A DNA stretch of 64,000 nt, taken from NCBI GenBank assembly GCA_024220505.1, contig JAKZZE010000026.1:682001-746000 (forward strand), given 5' to 3'. Positions within the stretch are counted from its first letter, which is position 1. Each line of letters begins with the position of its first letter. The position numbers and the translations under genes were made by a program. The DNA comes from Rhizopus arrhizus (taxonomy: Eukaryota > Mucoromycota > Mucoromycetes > Mucorales > Rhizopodaceae). Positions 22,701 through 33,873 of the stretch are shown in pieces. The notes beneath the pieces are model-generated. The model ran no database searches. It was not told where the DNA came from and worked only from the letters and a program-made list of their open reading frames with translations.

Positions 22701-24483
22701 ATATGGGTATCCATAAGCCATTAGGATAACATCAATCCAGTAAGATATTATAGAAATCATGTCTAAAACATTTGCGAAACTGTTCAAGTAAGCACGATGA
22801 GTGCTTTTCTTTGAGGGTGTAGTCGTGGTTCTAGAAAATGCAAAGGGCGAAGTATTCCCACCCTGTGGCGTTCCTCCCTCTTCTTTGTCTAGATGCTGAT
22901 CTCTTTTTGAGAAGAGCGAATAAAATGGCAGCCAGATACGTGATTGTTTACTGCTTTTACATGGTGGAGTGATCAGACCATAGGCAACAATCTTACAAAA
23001 GGATTCGAGACTAAAAATGGTATGATCCAACGTTAAAAGAAGTATTGAAAAGTACTATTGGTACTTGCCTGTAAATGATTTGTATACATAATATAGGAAA
23101 ATGCACCCACTGACCTCCAAGAGTAGACTTTTGATCGTTAGATGTTATCGGCGCACAAGCCAATAGGAACCAGTGAAGAAGCATCAAACAAAATGTGAAT
23201 GTTTCAGTGTATCTATAAAAAAAAAAAAAAAGATTTTTGTGTAAGACAAGATGTATTTGTGGATCACAAATCATTGTATTTTACCTTGAGCGAATAAATA
23301 ACCATAGGTTGCGACGAAACCAATTATTTGGGCTAAAAAGATGTAAGGAATATCCCTGGAGTGGATTAAGAGGTAATATTTGGTCAGGTATTGGTTGATT
23401 ATAAAATGGATTTGGTGACACTGCTTCTCTATAGGGCGTACTTGATGTTTTGTCTCTAGATAACACGTGGTATAAGGAGTTGCTTTCATCTTCATTGTTT
23501 GTGTTTGTGGTTGAAACAGAAAGCCAAGATAATCTATTGTTTCCACTATGATTTGGTGACGAAGCAGGTTTCTTTATGTTTAAAGGAGAATAAATAGGTG
23601 AATTGCCTGCAATCTTATTATTCAATGGTGTTTGGGTATCATTTATATCTCTAATGAAATCAAATCTTTCTGCATCTGATATATCTTTTGATTCTGAAAC
23701 TCTGGAATTCACAACTCTTTTTGCTGTATTGAGTAATAATTCTAATAAATAATGGTTGCTTTTTTGGCTATTTTTCAATATTTTCTCCTGTCGTAATTGT
23801 CTATAGTATCTATTGTTATGATGTTGATCAATATATCTGTGACGTTCATTTGAGCCGTTCATGTTGGGCAAAGTGTTATTGTTTTTATTTGATGTACCAG
23901 TAACAGATGTATCTGCCTTTTTAGATTTATTATTAGTTGAATCTGTGGCATGAGTAGTAAACGATTTCTGTCTGTTGTGCTGCCATAGATGTTGTTGATT
24001 CACTGATGAATTACTCTGTGTGTTTTTTTCAGATTCACTTTGATATGAAGGCTGCCGACGATGCCTTAAACCTTCCTTTTGGTTAGGCGTTGTGATACCT
24101 AACCCTGCTGTTACCCGCTCATCGATAGTTGTATCTTCAGGATAGCTTATCCCTAATGGATTAGAAACCCTATTATTGTGTTTTTCTTGTCTATGCAGTA
24201 GCCTTTCGAGCTTGTTTTTTCGTCTTAGTAAATCTTTTGTTAACGGTAAAGGAGTTGAAGGATTACTGCTTGATACTGATTTTCGATGTGCATTTTGATC
24301 AGGCGATAGGGTTTGAGAACTTTGACTACAGCTATTTATAGGAGATTCCTTAGTTGAATGCTGTTCATCAGGAGGAGCCTCTGTGAGTATAATTTGAGGA
24401 ATAAAAGTTTGTTGTAAATCTCCATGTGATTCCACTAGCTGTGTTGCTTTTTGTATGTCAATTTCTTCATCGGAATCAATCAT
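16797..24483 (-). CDS. CCH1: Cch1-type voltage-gated calcium channel alpha subunit
   Basis: Large plasma-membrane channel of four six-helix repeats. First exons: 24483-23285, 23212-23069, 23010-22632, 22578-22425, 22359-22015, 21956-21391, 21339-21133, 21077 onward; further short exons run to TAA 16797. About 400 N-terminal residues are polar and disordered. Repeat I has an S4-like ALRPIRLLSLLP and pore SLELWTDLMY; repeat II S4 RLYRLFLCIPRVRRLV and pore VYTSETWTDVLY; repeat III S4 LRSLRILRLIRYF and pore TSTEGWVDSMF; repeat IV pore RFTTGEAW. The four pore glutamates (EEEE) fit a calcium-selective filter. An EF-hand-like DPRGTGYIRKED lies in the tail near 18080, followed by a Ser/Pro-rich end. 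Fungal Cch1 works with Mid1 in stress calcium influx. The junction near 20520-20640 is unresolved; one intron (23068-23011) appears GC-AG. Confidence 0.93.
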
Positions 24484-25073
24484 TTAGTTTAACAGCCATT
24501 AAAAGAAAGAAAGCCGAAAAAAAAAAGAAGAAAAAAAAAAAAAAGAAACACTGATTTTAAGACTAAAAATCTCATCTTAGTGTAATAATTTCCTGCACAC
24601 ACTGATAATTGTTTTTATGCAGTAAAACTCAATTTATTACTGTTTCTTTAGCACTATCACAAAAGATATGATCAAGATAAACACACAATGCTTATTTATA
24701 AACTAATATTAGCATACAAAAATAAGTCAATGCTTTTTTAGAGCTGGTTTTGTAATAAATTTCCTTAATGGTAGTATTTTTTTTATTGGTCCAAGTATCC
24801 GATGGTTGTATAGCAAAGAAAGATGATCATGAATATAGATTTCTCTTTTTATAAATATTTACAGCAATTGATTTATAAATTTTATTAAAAAGATGAGATT
24901 TACCAATCAACTTTATGATTGATATTAACTATAAGAAGCAATATCTATCATTTACACCTAACACTTTATATATCGAAATACTCGTAATATAATAATTAGC
25001 ATGACCCTTGTTTGTACCAATCTCTTGAAACACAGCTTATTATTTTTGGTATAGGATTAAATAAGGTTATTTT

Positions 25074-25109
<36 letters not shown>

Positions 25110-26486
25110 TTAAAAGACGACCTTGAGATGGCAGCAACACTTTGACTTCTCAAACTGTTGAAACTTGTTCGCAGGTTGCAGGCTATCAGGAACAGATGAG
25201 GCATTCAATTATATTCTTTGATTATTGCCTTTAGAAAAAAAGGTACACTACTTTCGAAATATTTATCACATTTTCTTAATTGACCGATGTAATCTTTCTC
25301 ATTTTAGTTTTAAATTCTCGTTTGAAAATCTTTTCGTTTATTTGTAAAACACATAAGTTTTTGGCACAAAGGTCCTGTCTAGCACGCTATTAATCGCTTT
25401 TTGGTTGACAAAGACACCATGAATATCCCTGTACTCCATGAGCTCAACTTTTATTTTATCGTATGGCTTCCTTTTTGAGACACGTTTTCCAAACAGTGAT
25501 TTCTTCACAAATTGCTTCTTATTCCCCCCCCTCTGTCCTTTTCTTTTTTCTGCTCTTGCTCACAAAAGTGATTTTTAGCTTCTTTTATGTTTCATTTGAT
25601 CTAACTTGGGCAACTATGATGCCTTGGAACATTGCGTGTTTATTTAACCTCTGAGCAAAAGTATTGTTTGATCGTAATACTAAAATAGTAAATCATTTTA
25701 TTTTTTTTTAAAAAAAAGATCTTGGTTCAAATCAAAGGATCTCATTAGTAAATTTAGACTGCAAGTCTAATTATATCTTTTGAAATAATACGTTTGGGCG
25801 AATGTCTTCATACTGTCTTTATTAAATTAGAATCGAATACGAATAAGGTTAAAAACATATTGAAGGAGTTGAGAGAAAATGTTCAACTTGTTTTCAAAAC
25901 ATAAAAAGGCACTGATCTGGTTACAAATAGGATTGTTTGGGATCTCTGTGGATTGATCAGACACTTAAAAACCTTTAAAATACCAAAGTATTCTTTTCTT
26001 TCCCCCCCCCTTTATCCCTACAGTAATTTCATCCCAACAAACAAATAAATGAGCAGTGCTGAACAGAGATTATGAACACGTGATACAGTATTGTCCTTTG
26101 TTGTGAACGAATCATCAAGCAAACTCGTTAACTAAGAACAAGCAATATACAAATCATGATAGAGAAGCTACCTTGCTATTTACAGACAAGTTTTCAATAA
26201 GGATATGCCTTAAACTAGATGTGACCATTTTGATCAACATTGAAATTGTGAATGTTTGCAGTTGAGAATGAAATCAATTTGTACACTAAAGTATCTGTTG
26301 TTGTTTTAATAAGTTACAAAGGCTGTTTCTGAACAGAATAGGAAAAGAGAGATGGTATGTTCTGGTTGGCTTTTTGGGATTTTAAAAAAGAAAAGGGACT
26401 CTAAGCTTGATATGAAATAGATGATTTTATTCAATAAAAGAAGAAAGGGGAAGAGAGGGAAGGAGATGAGATGGTTGTAAGATGAT
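24484..26486. other. 2 kb intergenic, no gene recognised
   Basis: Upstream region of CCH1 and downstream region of the LRR gene. It contains an A run of about 32 at 25076-25107 and short hydrophobic frames (for example 25463-25654) without family resemblance. No tRNA or element ends were seen. Confidence 0.5.
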
Positions 26487-28070
26487 TTACTTTTGTACAC
26501 AGATCATAGGTTTTGCATCAGGAGGCATACAGTTATTCCAACAAGTCACTGAACAAAACCTGACTCTTCTTACCACTGCTGGATGCCCACCAAATTCTTT
26601 GACTTGGACAGAAGTAACCCATTCATTCACAAATGGCTTATGACAGTGTGAACATGTCTTTGTATATTTCAAACCTTGAGCGAGATGGTCTGGCAAGTGT
26701 TGAAGTGAGAGACCAGGATGATGAGTGAGGACAGTACGGGCAGCGATCTCACAAAGAGAAGGAAGTAATTGGATATCAGAAACGAAATCATCTAGGCTAG
26801 AGTCAAGTGAAGCAAGTCGAGGTGAATTGATCTTGACTGGACTGATCGCGATTCCAGTGAGGATATCTTGATGACCATAGGATGGTCTGGGACGATGCAT
26901 GTTGAGTTGTTGTGCATGAAAAGAGAGTTCATGATCAATGATGGCATCATCATCTTGGTGTGACGGTTGATCACGGATAGAGGAACCCTGATCAGTGAGG
27001 TTACGCCGACCGAGTGAAGGAGAAGAAGCAGGTGATGAAGAACGTGATAGGGCTTTCTGAGTCATTTGCTTTAAAATTTGAGTGTAAGTGTCTTGAGTTT
27101 TATTTTGTGAATCAGGGTGACTAGGTCGAGTGAGAGGGTTTCCGGTGATTAAGAGAGTGGTAGATGACATGTTTTCTAATATCTCTGAGGGTAAGATACA
27201 GAGTAGATTGTCACTGATATCGAGTGATTTTAATTGTTGAAGGTTCATTAAATCAGAAGGTAAACTGGTAAGATTATTTTTGGATAAATTAAGAGATACA
27301 AGACGATTGCAGTGAGCTATAGTGTTTGGGATATAGTCAAGATGATTATTCGATAAATTGAGGGTGTTTAAGGTTGGTATGACAAAATGATTTGGTATAG
27401 AGCTTAGTTGATTATTAGAAATATCCAACTCTTCTAATTGTGACATGTTGATAATATCTTTGGGTAATTTAGTCAATTGATTTCCACCATAAACAGATCC
27501 TAATTCTAAATGCTTCATGTGAGCCCAGTGATGTAAACTAGATGGCAGTTGATCGATTTGATTAGCAGCAATACGTAAAGTGACCAGATTACGTAAATTG
27601 ATAGGCATTTCATGAGGTATAGTCTTTATCTTGTTTTGAGACAGATTTAATACTTGTAGAGATTGTAATTTGTATAGTTCGGTTGGTATGCTATTTATCT
27701 GATTGGATACTAAATTTAATATCTTCAAATTCTTTAAATGTATGATTTGTGAAGGTAAAGAAGTCAATCTATTTCTTGATAAATCTAATTCTGTAATATT
27801 CAAAAAACAATAGTTTAAAGATTGTAATTCGTATTTCAATTGATTATTATTCAATCCACGTCGTCTTAACATAATAATTTCATCTTGATTAGAACCCAAT
27901 ACAGCTTTATTTTGTTTTTTAAACATCTTTTTTGAGACGATAGAATCCAGTGAGTTATTTATACATGATTCAATATTCACAAGATGTTGATTAAAAGATT
28001 GGTTTTCTAGTGGGATTACACCAGTTAATAATTTACCATCCAGTAATAAATTGGGTATGTTTGGTGGCAT
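26487..28070 (-). CDS. leucine-rich repeat protein with C-terminal Cys-pair module
   Basis: Single-exon 527-aa protein. After a polar N-terminus, residues about 88-310 form about ten tandem LRRs of the LPxxI/L type (LDLSRNRLTSLPSQI, LNLVSNQINSIPTEL and so on), a protein-interaction solenoid. A Ser/Pro-rich, probably disordered stretch (about 330-430) follows. The last 60 residues hold two Cys pairs, CSHCHKPF and FCSVTCWNNC, separated by about 35 residues, which looks like a metal-binding ribbon. The same order, LRRs then paired Cys, is seen in the 265-aa protein at 55331-56183, so the two are probably members of one family. No signal peptide or membrane segment. Exact function unknown; scaffolding is inferred. 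Confidence 0.85.
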   Translation of the reverse strand: MPPNIPNLLLDGKLLTGVIPLENQSFNQHLVNIESCINNSLDSIVSKKMFKKQNKAVLGSNQDEIIMLRRRGLNNNQLKYELQSLNYCFLNITELDLSRNRLTSLPSQIIHLKNLKILNLVSNQINSIPTELYKLQSLQVLNLSQNKIKTIPHEMPINLRNLVTLRIAANQIDQLPSSLHHWAHMKHLELGSVYGGNQLTKLPKDIINMSQLEELDISNNQLSSIPNHFVIPTLNTLNLSNNHLDYIPNTIAHCNRLVSLNLSKNNLTSLPSDLMNLQQLKSLDISDNLLCILPSEILENMSSTTLLITGNPLTRPSHPDSQNKTQDTYTQILKQMTQKALSRSSSPASSPSLGRRNLTDQGSSIRDQPSHQDDDAIIDHELSFHAQQLNMHRPRPSYGHQDILTGIAISPVKINSPRLASLDSSLDDFVSDIQLLPSLCEIAARTVLTHHPGLSLQHLPDHLAQGLKYTKTCSHCHKPFVNEWVTSVQVKEFGGHPAVVRRVRFCSVTCWNNCMPPDAKPMICVQK

Positions 28071-28212
28071 AATAAAAGAATATAAAATGTATGAAATTTT
28101 TATCAGATGAAATAAAGAAAATAAAAGTGAACCAAAAGATTGTAAAGTTATCTGATGTTTATCGGTGATTGAAATTAAATATCTTAAAAGTTATTATCAG
28201 ATTTAAACCTTT

Positions 28213-28251
<39 letters not shown>

Positions 28252-29303
28252 AGAGAGAGAATGAGAAAAGAGAATAAGAGAGAGAGAGAGAGAATAAGAG
28301 AGAGAGATGAAGGATAAAAGTGCTTAGGATCAGGTTGAATCAATGCTTTGTCATGTTTTGTATTAAAGCCTAGTTTATTTGTTGAATAAAAAGCCAGTGA
28401 CAAATAAAAAAAAGGGGGGGGGGATTGAGATGAAGTGATTGAATTGACAACGACTGATTACTTATTCTACAGTTTTTATTATTATTTGTGCAGCAGTTTT
28501 AAATAATTGTCAGTGCACATATTGTTGATGATAATGACAAGTGTAATTAAAAAAGGTGAGAGAGAATATGGTATTCATTATCTCTTATTTTTATACTTTA
28601 TTAAAGCTACTCTTTAAATAAAAATAGATTTCGTCAACTCTTATATTTTTAATTGTCATTTTACATTATTATTATTGATATCATTCCTCACTGAAAAAAT
28701 AAAGATAAATGGTATCCAACAGTATCCATCTACGCTAATAATAAATATGTTGCCAAATTTTATATTACAACACTTTGGAGTGTAGATACCGGAAAAAACC
28801 GTTCAGAAAAATTTAAAAAAGTGGACTTGAATAAAAATTTATCTTTTCCGATTATCTAAAGATTAAAGTATTATTTGCTTTTTATGAAAGAATAAATATT
28901 TCAAATATAAATCATTCTCTGATAATAATAAAATAGAGTAACAATCTTGATATTCAGATAGACTTCTATAAAATCATCCCACTCTTTAATCATTTATCTT
29001 TAGAGATAATAAAAGAGATAAAAAGCCACCGTAAAAAAAAAAAAAAAAAAAAAAAGAGAGATGTTCCTGTCAAACTCAAATGAATTCCGACAACTCATAG
29101 CTGTAAACGATTTGTGATTGGTTGTTTTGTGCGAAATTAGTCACTTTGCTCCATGATGGGCGGTGTACAAGGACTACAACAAAAAACCCAAAAATGAGAT
29201 GATTGGCTACCCAAGTTTTGCCCCACATTTTATGATATTTAAAGCCTATCTTTTTCAATTTCTTTTCCTTTTTTTCCCGTTCTTCTTTTTATAATAAAAA
29301 TAG
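28071..29303. other. divergent intergenic region, LRR gene / PUT1
   Basis: 1.2 kb shared upstream region of two divergent genes. It holds an A run at 28220-28247 directly followed by a GA microsatellite (28248-28306), a G9 run near 28415 and another A run near 29033-29055. No coding frame was recognised. A pyrimidine-rich stretch at 29255-29285 precedes the PUT1 start and is typical of fungal core promoters. Confidence 0.6.
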
Positions 29304-31237
29304 ATGCAACGCATATTGACTCGTGCTGCTGTGGTTCCTCATGTGCGTTTGATACCTCGAAGCGTACTGTCTTATACCAAGTTGAGTTGTAGACAATTAT
29401 CAACCATTCCAAAACAAAAGAGAGTAAATCAGATCCCATTCAAGACTATCTCTGCCAGTGTTGCCTTGACTACTTCCTTGTATTTTTACTCTCGCAGTAT
29501 TGCTGAAGCAGAAGCTTTGGTCAACAATTCTTCCTTGACTAAATCAAGCCCTGGCGCAACCATATCTGAGTTACAAGATAAAGATAACAGAATTGCCGTT
29601 CAGGCTAAAACAACTCAAGAGCTTGCTATGGCCCTCTTTGTCTATCGTCTCTGTGCTTTTCCTTGGTTGGTAGATGCTGCTCCTTTTATCATTTCTACTG
29701 CTGAAAGACTTCATTTACATGCACCTGTCTATTGGTTCATTAAGCAAACATTTTTCCGTCATTTTTGTGGTGGTGAAACCTCGGAAGAGTGTATCTCCAG
29801 TATGGATAAATTAGCGCACTCTGGTATCAATTGTATCTTGGACTTATCTGTTGAGGCTGATTTACATGTTGATAAAGAAAGACCTAAAGAAAATGGACTT
29901 GGTAAATACTTTCATGATGAGCAACAAGCTGATGTTATCTTGAAGATGATCAAGACTTGTATTCAAACCGCTGCTGGTGGTGGTATGTCTAACGCGATGG
30001 TTGCTGTCAAGGTCACTGGTTTTACTGCACCTGAATTATTATTGCGTTTAAATCAAGCTATCGTTGCTCTTGACCAATCCTTTTTAAAATACCAAAAAGA
30101 TGGATGCATCGATGCTCACGGTATTGAGCAAGTAGTTCAAGATATCTTGCCTCCTGCTGAAGGTCAAGAACAGCAAGCTCAAAGAATGAGTATCATTGAA
30201 CATTTAAAAAATGAAAAGGGTACTTTGGACTTGTTGGAATTTAGAAAATTATTTCACTTGCAGGGCCCAGGTCGTGATGTCTGGTGGAAGACGAATCAAA
30301 CAGATTCTAAATTATTAAACTCAGAAGATCTTGAAGCTTATGATCGTATGATGAACCGTGTTGATGAAGCCTGCTCTTTGGCTCATCAACTCAAGGTGGG
30401 TATCATGGTGGATGCAGAACAATCTTACTTTCAGGATGCTATCGATCATGTCGCTATTACTCTTCAACGTAAATACAATCGCCGTATTGAAAATGAGCAA
30501 CATGGTCCTACTATTTATAACACATGTATGAATAAGCTTACAGAAGAAAGAAAAAAGGAAATGATACTAAAAAATATCTATTAGATCAAATGTATACAAA
30601 ATCTGCTCAAGGAAGAATGGAATTGGATGAAGAATTATCCAGACGTGAGAATTATGTATTTGCAGCTAAATTAGTGCGAGGTGCTTATATGGTATCGGAA
30701 CGTAAAAGAGCATTAGACATGGGCTATCCTTCTCCTATTCATGACACACTTGAAAACACACACGATTCTTATAACGGTGGTGTCAAATTCTTATTGAACA
30801 AATTGCGTCAACACCAACAATCAACAAATGAAGCTCTTTCTGTTTATAATTCACCTATTGTTTTTATGGTTGCTAGTCATAACCGTGAATCAGTCATGTT
30901 GACAGTGGAAGAAATGGAAAAGAACCAAATCTCACCACACTCTGGTATCGTCTTGTTTGGCCAATTATTTTCTATGCAAGATCAAATCTCTTATACTCTA
31001 TCTCGTCATGGCTATGCTAGTTACAAGTACTTGCCTTATGGTATGATTGATGAAGTCATTCCTTATTTACTTCGTCGTGCACAAGAAAATTCTGCTGTCC
31101 TTGGTGGACCTGGTGTGGCTCATGAACGTCAATTGATTTGGGATGAATTAAAGGGTCGTATCACTGGTAAGGCTTCACCTGAAGTCACTATTACTCCCAG
31201 TACTCCTGGTAGTGAAACAAATACTACTTCTGCTTAG
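29304..31237 (+). CDS. PUT1: mitochondrial proline dehydrogenase
   Basis: Exons 29304-30525 and 30585-31237 (intron of 59 bp, GTATGA...TTAG) give 624 aa. The N-terminus is Arg-rich with few acids (MQRILTRAAVVPHVRLIPRS), a likely mitochondrial presequence. The FAD-binding barrel of proline oxidase follows: CILDLSVEAD, VAVKVTGF, GIMVDAEQSYFQ, AAKLVRGAYM, MVASHNRESV and the C-terminal YKYLPYGMIDEVIPYLLRRAQEN, which carries the substrate-binding Arg pair. An insertion near residues 255-330 has two EF-hand-like loops (KDGCIDAHGIEQ and EKGTLDLLEFRKLF), as known in animal PRODH relatives. It oxidises proline to pyrroline-5-carboxylate and passes electrons to ubiquinone. The start is the first ATG of the long frame and fits the presequence. 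Confidence 0.95.
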
Positions 31238-31540
31238 AAACAAAAAAAAAATTTGTGTTTATTTCCCTTTTGTAAATAACATTCCCCCCCCCTTTCCTTC
31301 CCTCCCTTTTATGGTAATAAAAAAAAGATCTTTGTAACACCTTAACTTTATCTTTGTCACCGTTTTTTTTAGCAAATTTGAGAAAAGCTCGGGGATTAAA
31401 AAAAAGTCAGATTTGATAAAAATACAGGATTTTAGTCTTAATTGGTACGCTTGATTTTTTTTGGTACGACTCCAAAATAAATTTGGCACACTTTATTATT
31501 TTTTTTTTTTTTGTTAGTACTAAATCTTTTAGAAATTAAC

Positions 31541-32067
31541 ATGGACTACATTAATTATATACCTCCAAGCGACTATTATGTTAGTGACGATGAGTCTGAA
31601 GAACAGATGGAAGATGTGGCCTATCAATACGGCGACATCGAAAAAAATAATCGACTTCGATTCAGTTACTGAAATCCCCAAAGTGGGACACAAGCATAGA
31701 GATCGACACCATTACGGAAAACTTAAAAACTGTGTCTGTTGATGATGATAAAAAGTACAAGAAGTACTCACCCGAGCAAGTTCGTTTGTTTATACAAATA
31801 ATGCAAGACGAAGGCACTACTGTACCTAAAGCGGCAGTACGTTGTAGTATTCCTCGACAAAGTGTTTACAGGCTGCTCAATGAGTTTAATGATAGCAACG
31901 GTAGTGTATTGCCTAGTTTTGCTCCGAAAGTCAAAAACAGAGGTACAAAACGAAAGCTTTTTCCTCAGCACACCCTTTTTTTGATCCAGTACCTTGACAA
32001 CCACCGGTCCTCAATCATCTCTCGAAGTGCTGGAATCCCTTCCATCTTGAAATGTTTTATTCTGTGA
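31541..32067 (+). pseudogene. Tc1/IS630-type transposase N-terminus, left copy
   Basis: ATG 31541 opens an acidic leader (YYVSDDESEEQMEDVAY). After a frame change near an A7 run, a second frame runs from about 31661 through TITENLKTVSVDDDKKYKKY. It continues into a helix-turn-helix block, YSPEQVRLFIQIMQDEG then KAAVRCSIPRQSVYRLL. It ends shortly after LDNHRSSIIS, where the related transposase at 38588 would go on into the second HTH and DDE domain. The catalytic domain is absent, so it cannot act alone. The protein could still bind element ends (inference). Confidence 0.65.
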
Positions 32068-32086
32068 AATTTTAGTTTTTTATTCA

Positions 32087-32207
32087 ATGGATTCTTCTGC
32101 AAAGGTTATTTGTCCCGTTTGTGGCGAATCTTTTTCTTCAAAACATAATTTCAATCTTCACAAGTACCGTCTTCACAGCAAAAAAGTAACAGTCGAGCTG
32201 AATGGTG
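32087..32207 (+). pseudogene. orphan first exon of C2H2 gene, left arm
   Basis: Duplicate of the first exon of the minus-strand gene 32268-33244. It codes a C2H2 finger (CPVCGESFSSKHNFNLHKYRLH) and ends at a GTGAGT donor. Its own second exon is cut off after the start of the palindrome centre (32317), so no complete product is possible here. Confidence 0.7.
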
Positions 32208-32267
32208 GTGAGTAACTTTTTTTTTTTTTTTCTTTTTTATTAGAAATACCAATGATTAATTAGTTAA

Positions 32268-33244
32268 TTAATCAATAGAGTCATCAACTATTTTTCGAAA
32301 TGGTAGTGGGGTTTTTGACGGGATTCTTGAATAAATTTCTCCTCCGAGAATAAGAAGCGACTTGCCCCTGTCCACAAGGATAGCTTCTTCAAGAAGTGTT
32401 GCTGCAATTTTTGGCATTATAGGACACAAAGTCCAGCTCCAGTTTAACCACGATGCAGTTTTTTCGTCTAATTCAAGATGATGAGATTTGGATAATAGAT
32501 TTTTACAGTAACTGTCTAATATAATGTTGCGAATTGAAGTTGATGGTGGATCAGGTTGACTCTCTTCTTCATCAACAAACTTTCTCTTCTTTGGCAAAGA
32601 AAAGACCAGCGGTGTTTGGTTTAACTCGATGATGGTATTGATGATCTTTTTGTTAGCTAGTAGGTTATATTCTTTGCCTTCTTGGTCAACAATTGCTATT
32701 GGATCAAGATCTCCCAATTCCGCGACTAGTAGCTTCTTTCCTTGTCCTTTTTCTGATTCACCCATTGCATCGAACGCAGACAATACAGCTGTATGATGGT
32801 CGTGTCTAACATCGTCTTCTTTATTAGGAACAGTGGGCGCCGCTGATACTGGAATCGACCTATTAGCCTTCAAAGTGAAATCCAAACAATCATCCTGGAC
32901 CACACTATCGTCGTCAGAATCGGCTTCAGTTTCTTCTTTATCATGGCTGTCTTTTACGTGTCTCTTCAAAGTATCGGGAGCTTGGTAGTAAACGCCATCA
33001 CAATAGGGACAAGCAAAAACCCCACTACCATTTCGAAAAATAGTTGATGACTCTATTGATTAATTAACTAATTAATCATTGGTATTTCTAATAAAAAAGA
33101 AAAAAAAAAAAAAAGTTACTCACCACCATTCAGCTCGACTGTTACTTTTTTGCTGTGAAGACGGTACTTGTGAAGATTGAAATTATGTTTTGAAGAAAAA
33201 GATTCGCCACAAACGGGACAAATAACCTTTGCAGAAGAATCCAT
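32268..33244 (-). CDS. two-finger C2H2 protein of palindrome spacer
   Basis: Exons 33244-33124 and 33052-32268 (71-bp intron, GTGAGT...CAATAG) join in frame to 301 aa. Two C2H2 fingers occupy the N-terminus: CPVCGESF...HKYRLH (about 9-30) and CPYCDGVYYQ...HVKDSH (about 55-78), the second split off by the intron. An acidic stretch, a KKRKF basic patch (possible nuclear signal) and a C-terminal helix-rich block with AILV-x5-LLILGGEIYSRIPS follow. That block recurs in the gene at 3302-5021. The last 13-16 codons are antisense of the duplicated second-exon start in the left arm, so the natural C-terminus has been replaced by palindrome formation. Probably a nuclear DNA-binding protein; its function is unknown. 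It lies 20 bp downstream of the right-arm transposase N-terminus on the same strand. Confidence 0.75.
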
Positions 33245-33873
33245 TGAATAAAAAACTAAAATTTCACAGAATAAAACATTTCAAGATGGAAGGGATTCCA
33301 GCACTTCGAGAGATGATTGAGGACCGGTGGTTGTCAAGGTACTGGATCAAAAAAAGGGTGTGCTGAGGAAAAAGCTTTCGTTTTGTACCTCTGTTTTTGA
33401 CTTTCGGAGCAAAACTAGGCAATACACTACCGTTGCTATCATTAAACTCATTGAGCAGCCTGTAAACACTTTGTCGAGGAATACTACAACGTACTGCCGC
33501 TTTAGGTACAGTAGTGCCTTCGTCTTGCATTATTTGTATAAGCAAACGAACTTGCTCGGGTGAGTACTTCTTGTACTTTTTATCATCATCAACAGACACA
33601 GTTTTTAAGTTTTCTGTAATGGTGTCGATCTCTATGCTTGTGTCCCACTTTGGGGATTTCAGTAACTGAATCGAAGTCGATTATTTTTTTCGATGTCGCC
33701 GTATTGATAGGCCACATCTTCCATCTGTTCTTCAGACTCATCGTCACTAACATAATAGCCGCTTGGAGGTATATAGTTAATGTAGTCCATGTTAATTTCT
33801 AAAAGATTTAGTACTAACAAAAAAAAAGTAATCCGTCCCAACTTCTATTTTCAGTTCGTACCAAAAAAAAAAA
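33016..33873. repeat. right arm of second palindrome
   Basis: Reverse complement of 31462-32317, inner end at the shared segment ccccactaccatttcg (33020-33035) and outer end at tcgtaccaaa near 33866-33873. It contains the first exon of the C2H2 gene and a transposase N-terminus. Confidence 0.92.
33264..33790 (-). pseudogene. Tc1/IS630-type transposase N-terminus, right copy
   Basis: Mirror of 31541-32067: an acidic leader from ATG 33790, the same internal frame change and the same HTH block, with one visible substitution (RLLIQIMQ against RLFIQIMQ). It stops at 33264, 20 bp before the start of the C2H2 gene, so the two would lie head to tail on one strand. Catalytic domain absent. Confidence 0.65.

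Larger units (their letters stand above)
31462..32317. repeat. left arm of second palindrome
   Basis: About 0.85 kb that returns in reverse complement at 33016-33873. The match is near-perfect from 31530 to 32317 with a few substitutions, for example GAC/GGC at the codon near 31570 and TTT/TTA near 31790. The outermost 70 bp are similar but diverged, both starting near ttggtacga. The arm carries a transposase N-terminus and the first exon of a C2H2 gene. The substitutions argue against a pure assembly artefact. Confidence 0.92.

Noticed and set aside
25463..25654. 63-aa hydrophobic frame upstream of CCH1
   Set aside because: Short, no motif, pyrimidine-rich DNA.
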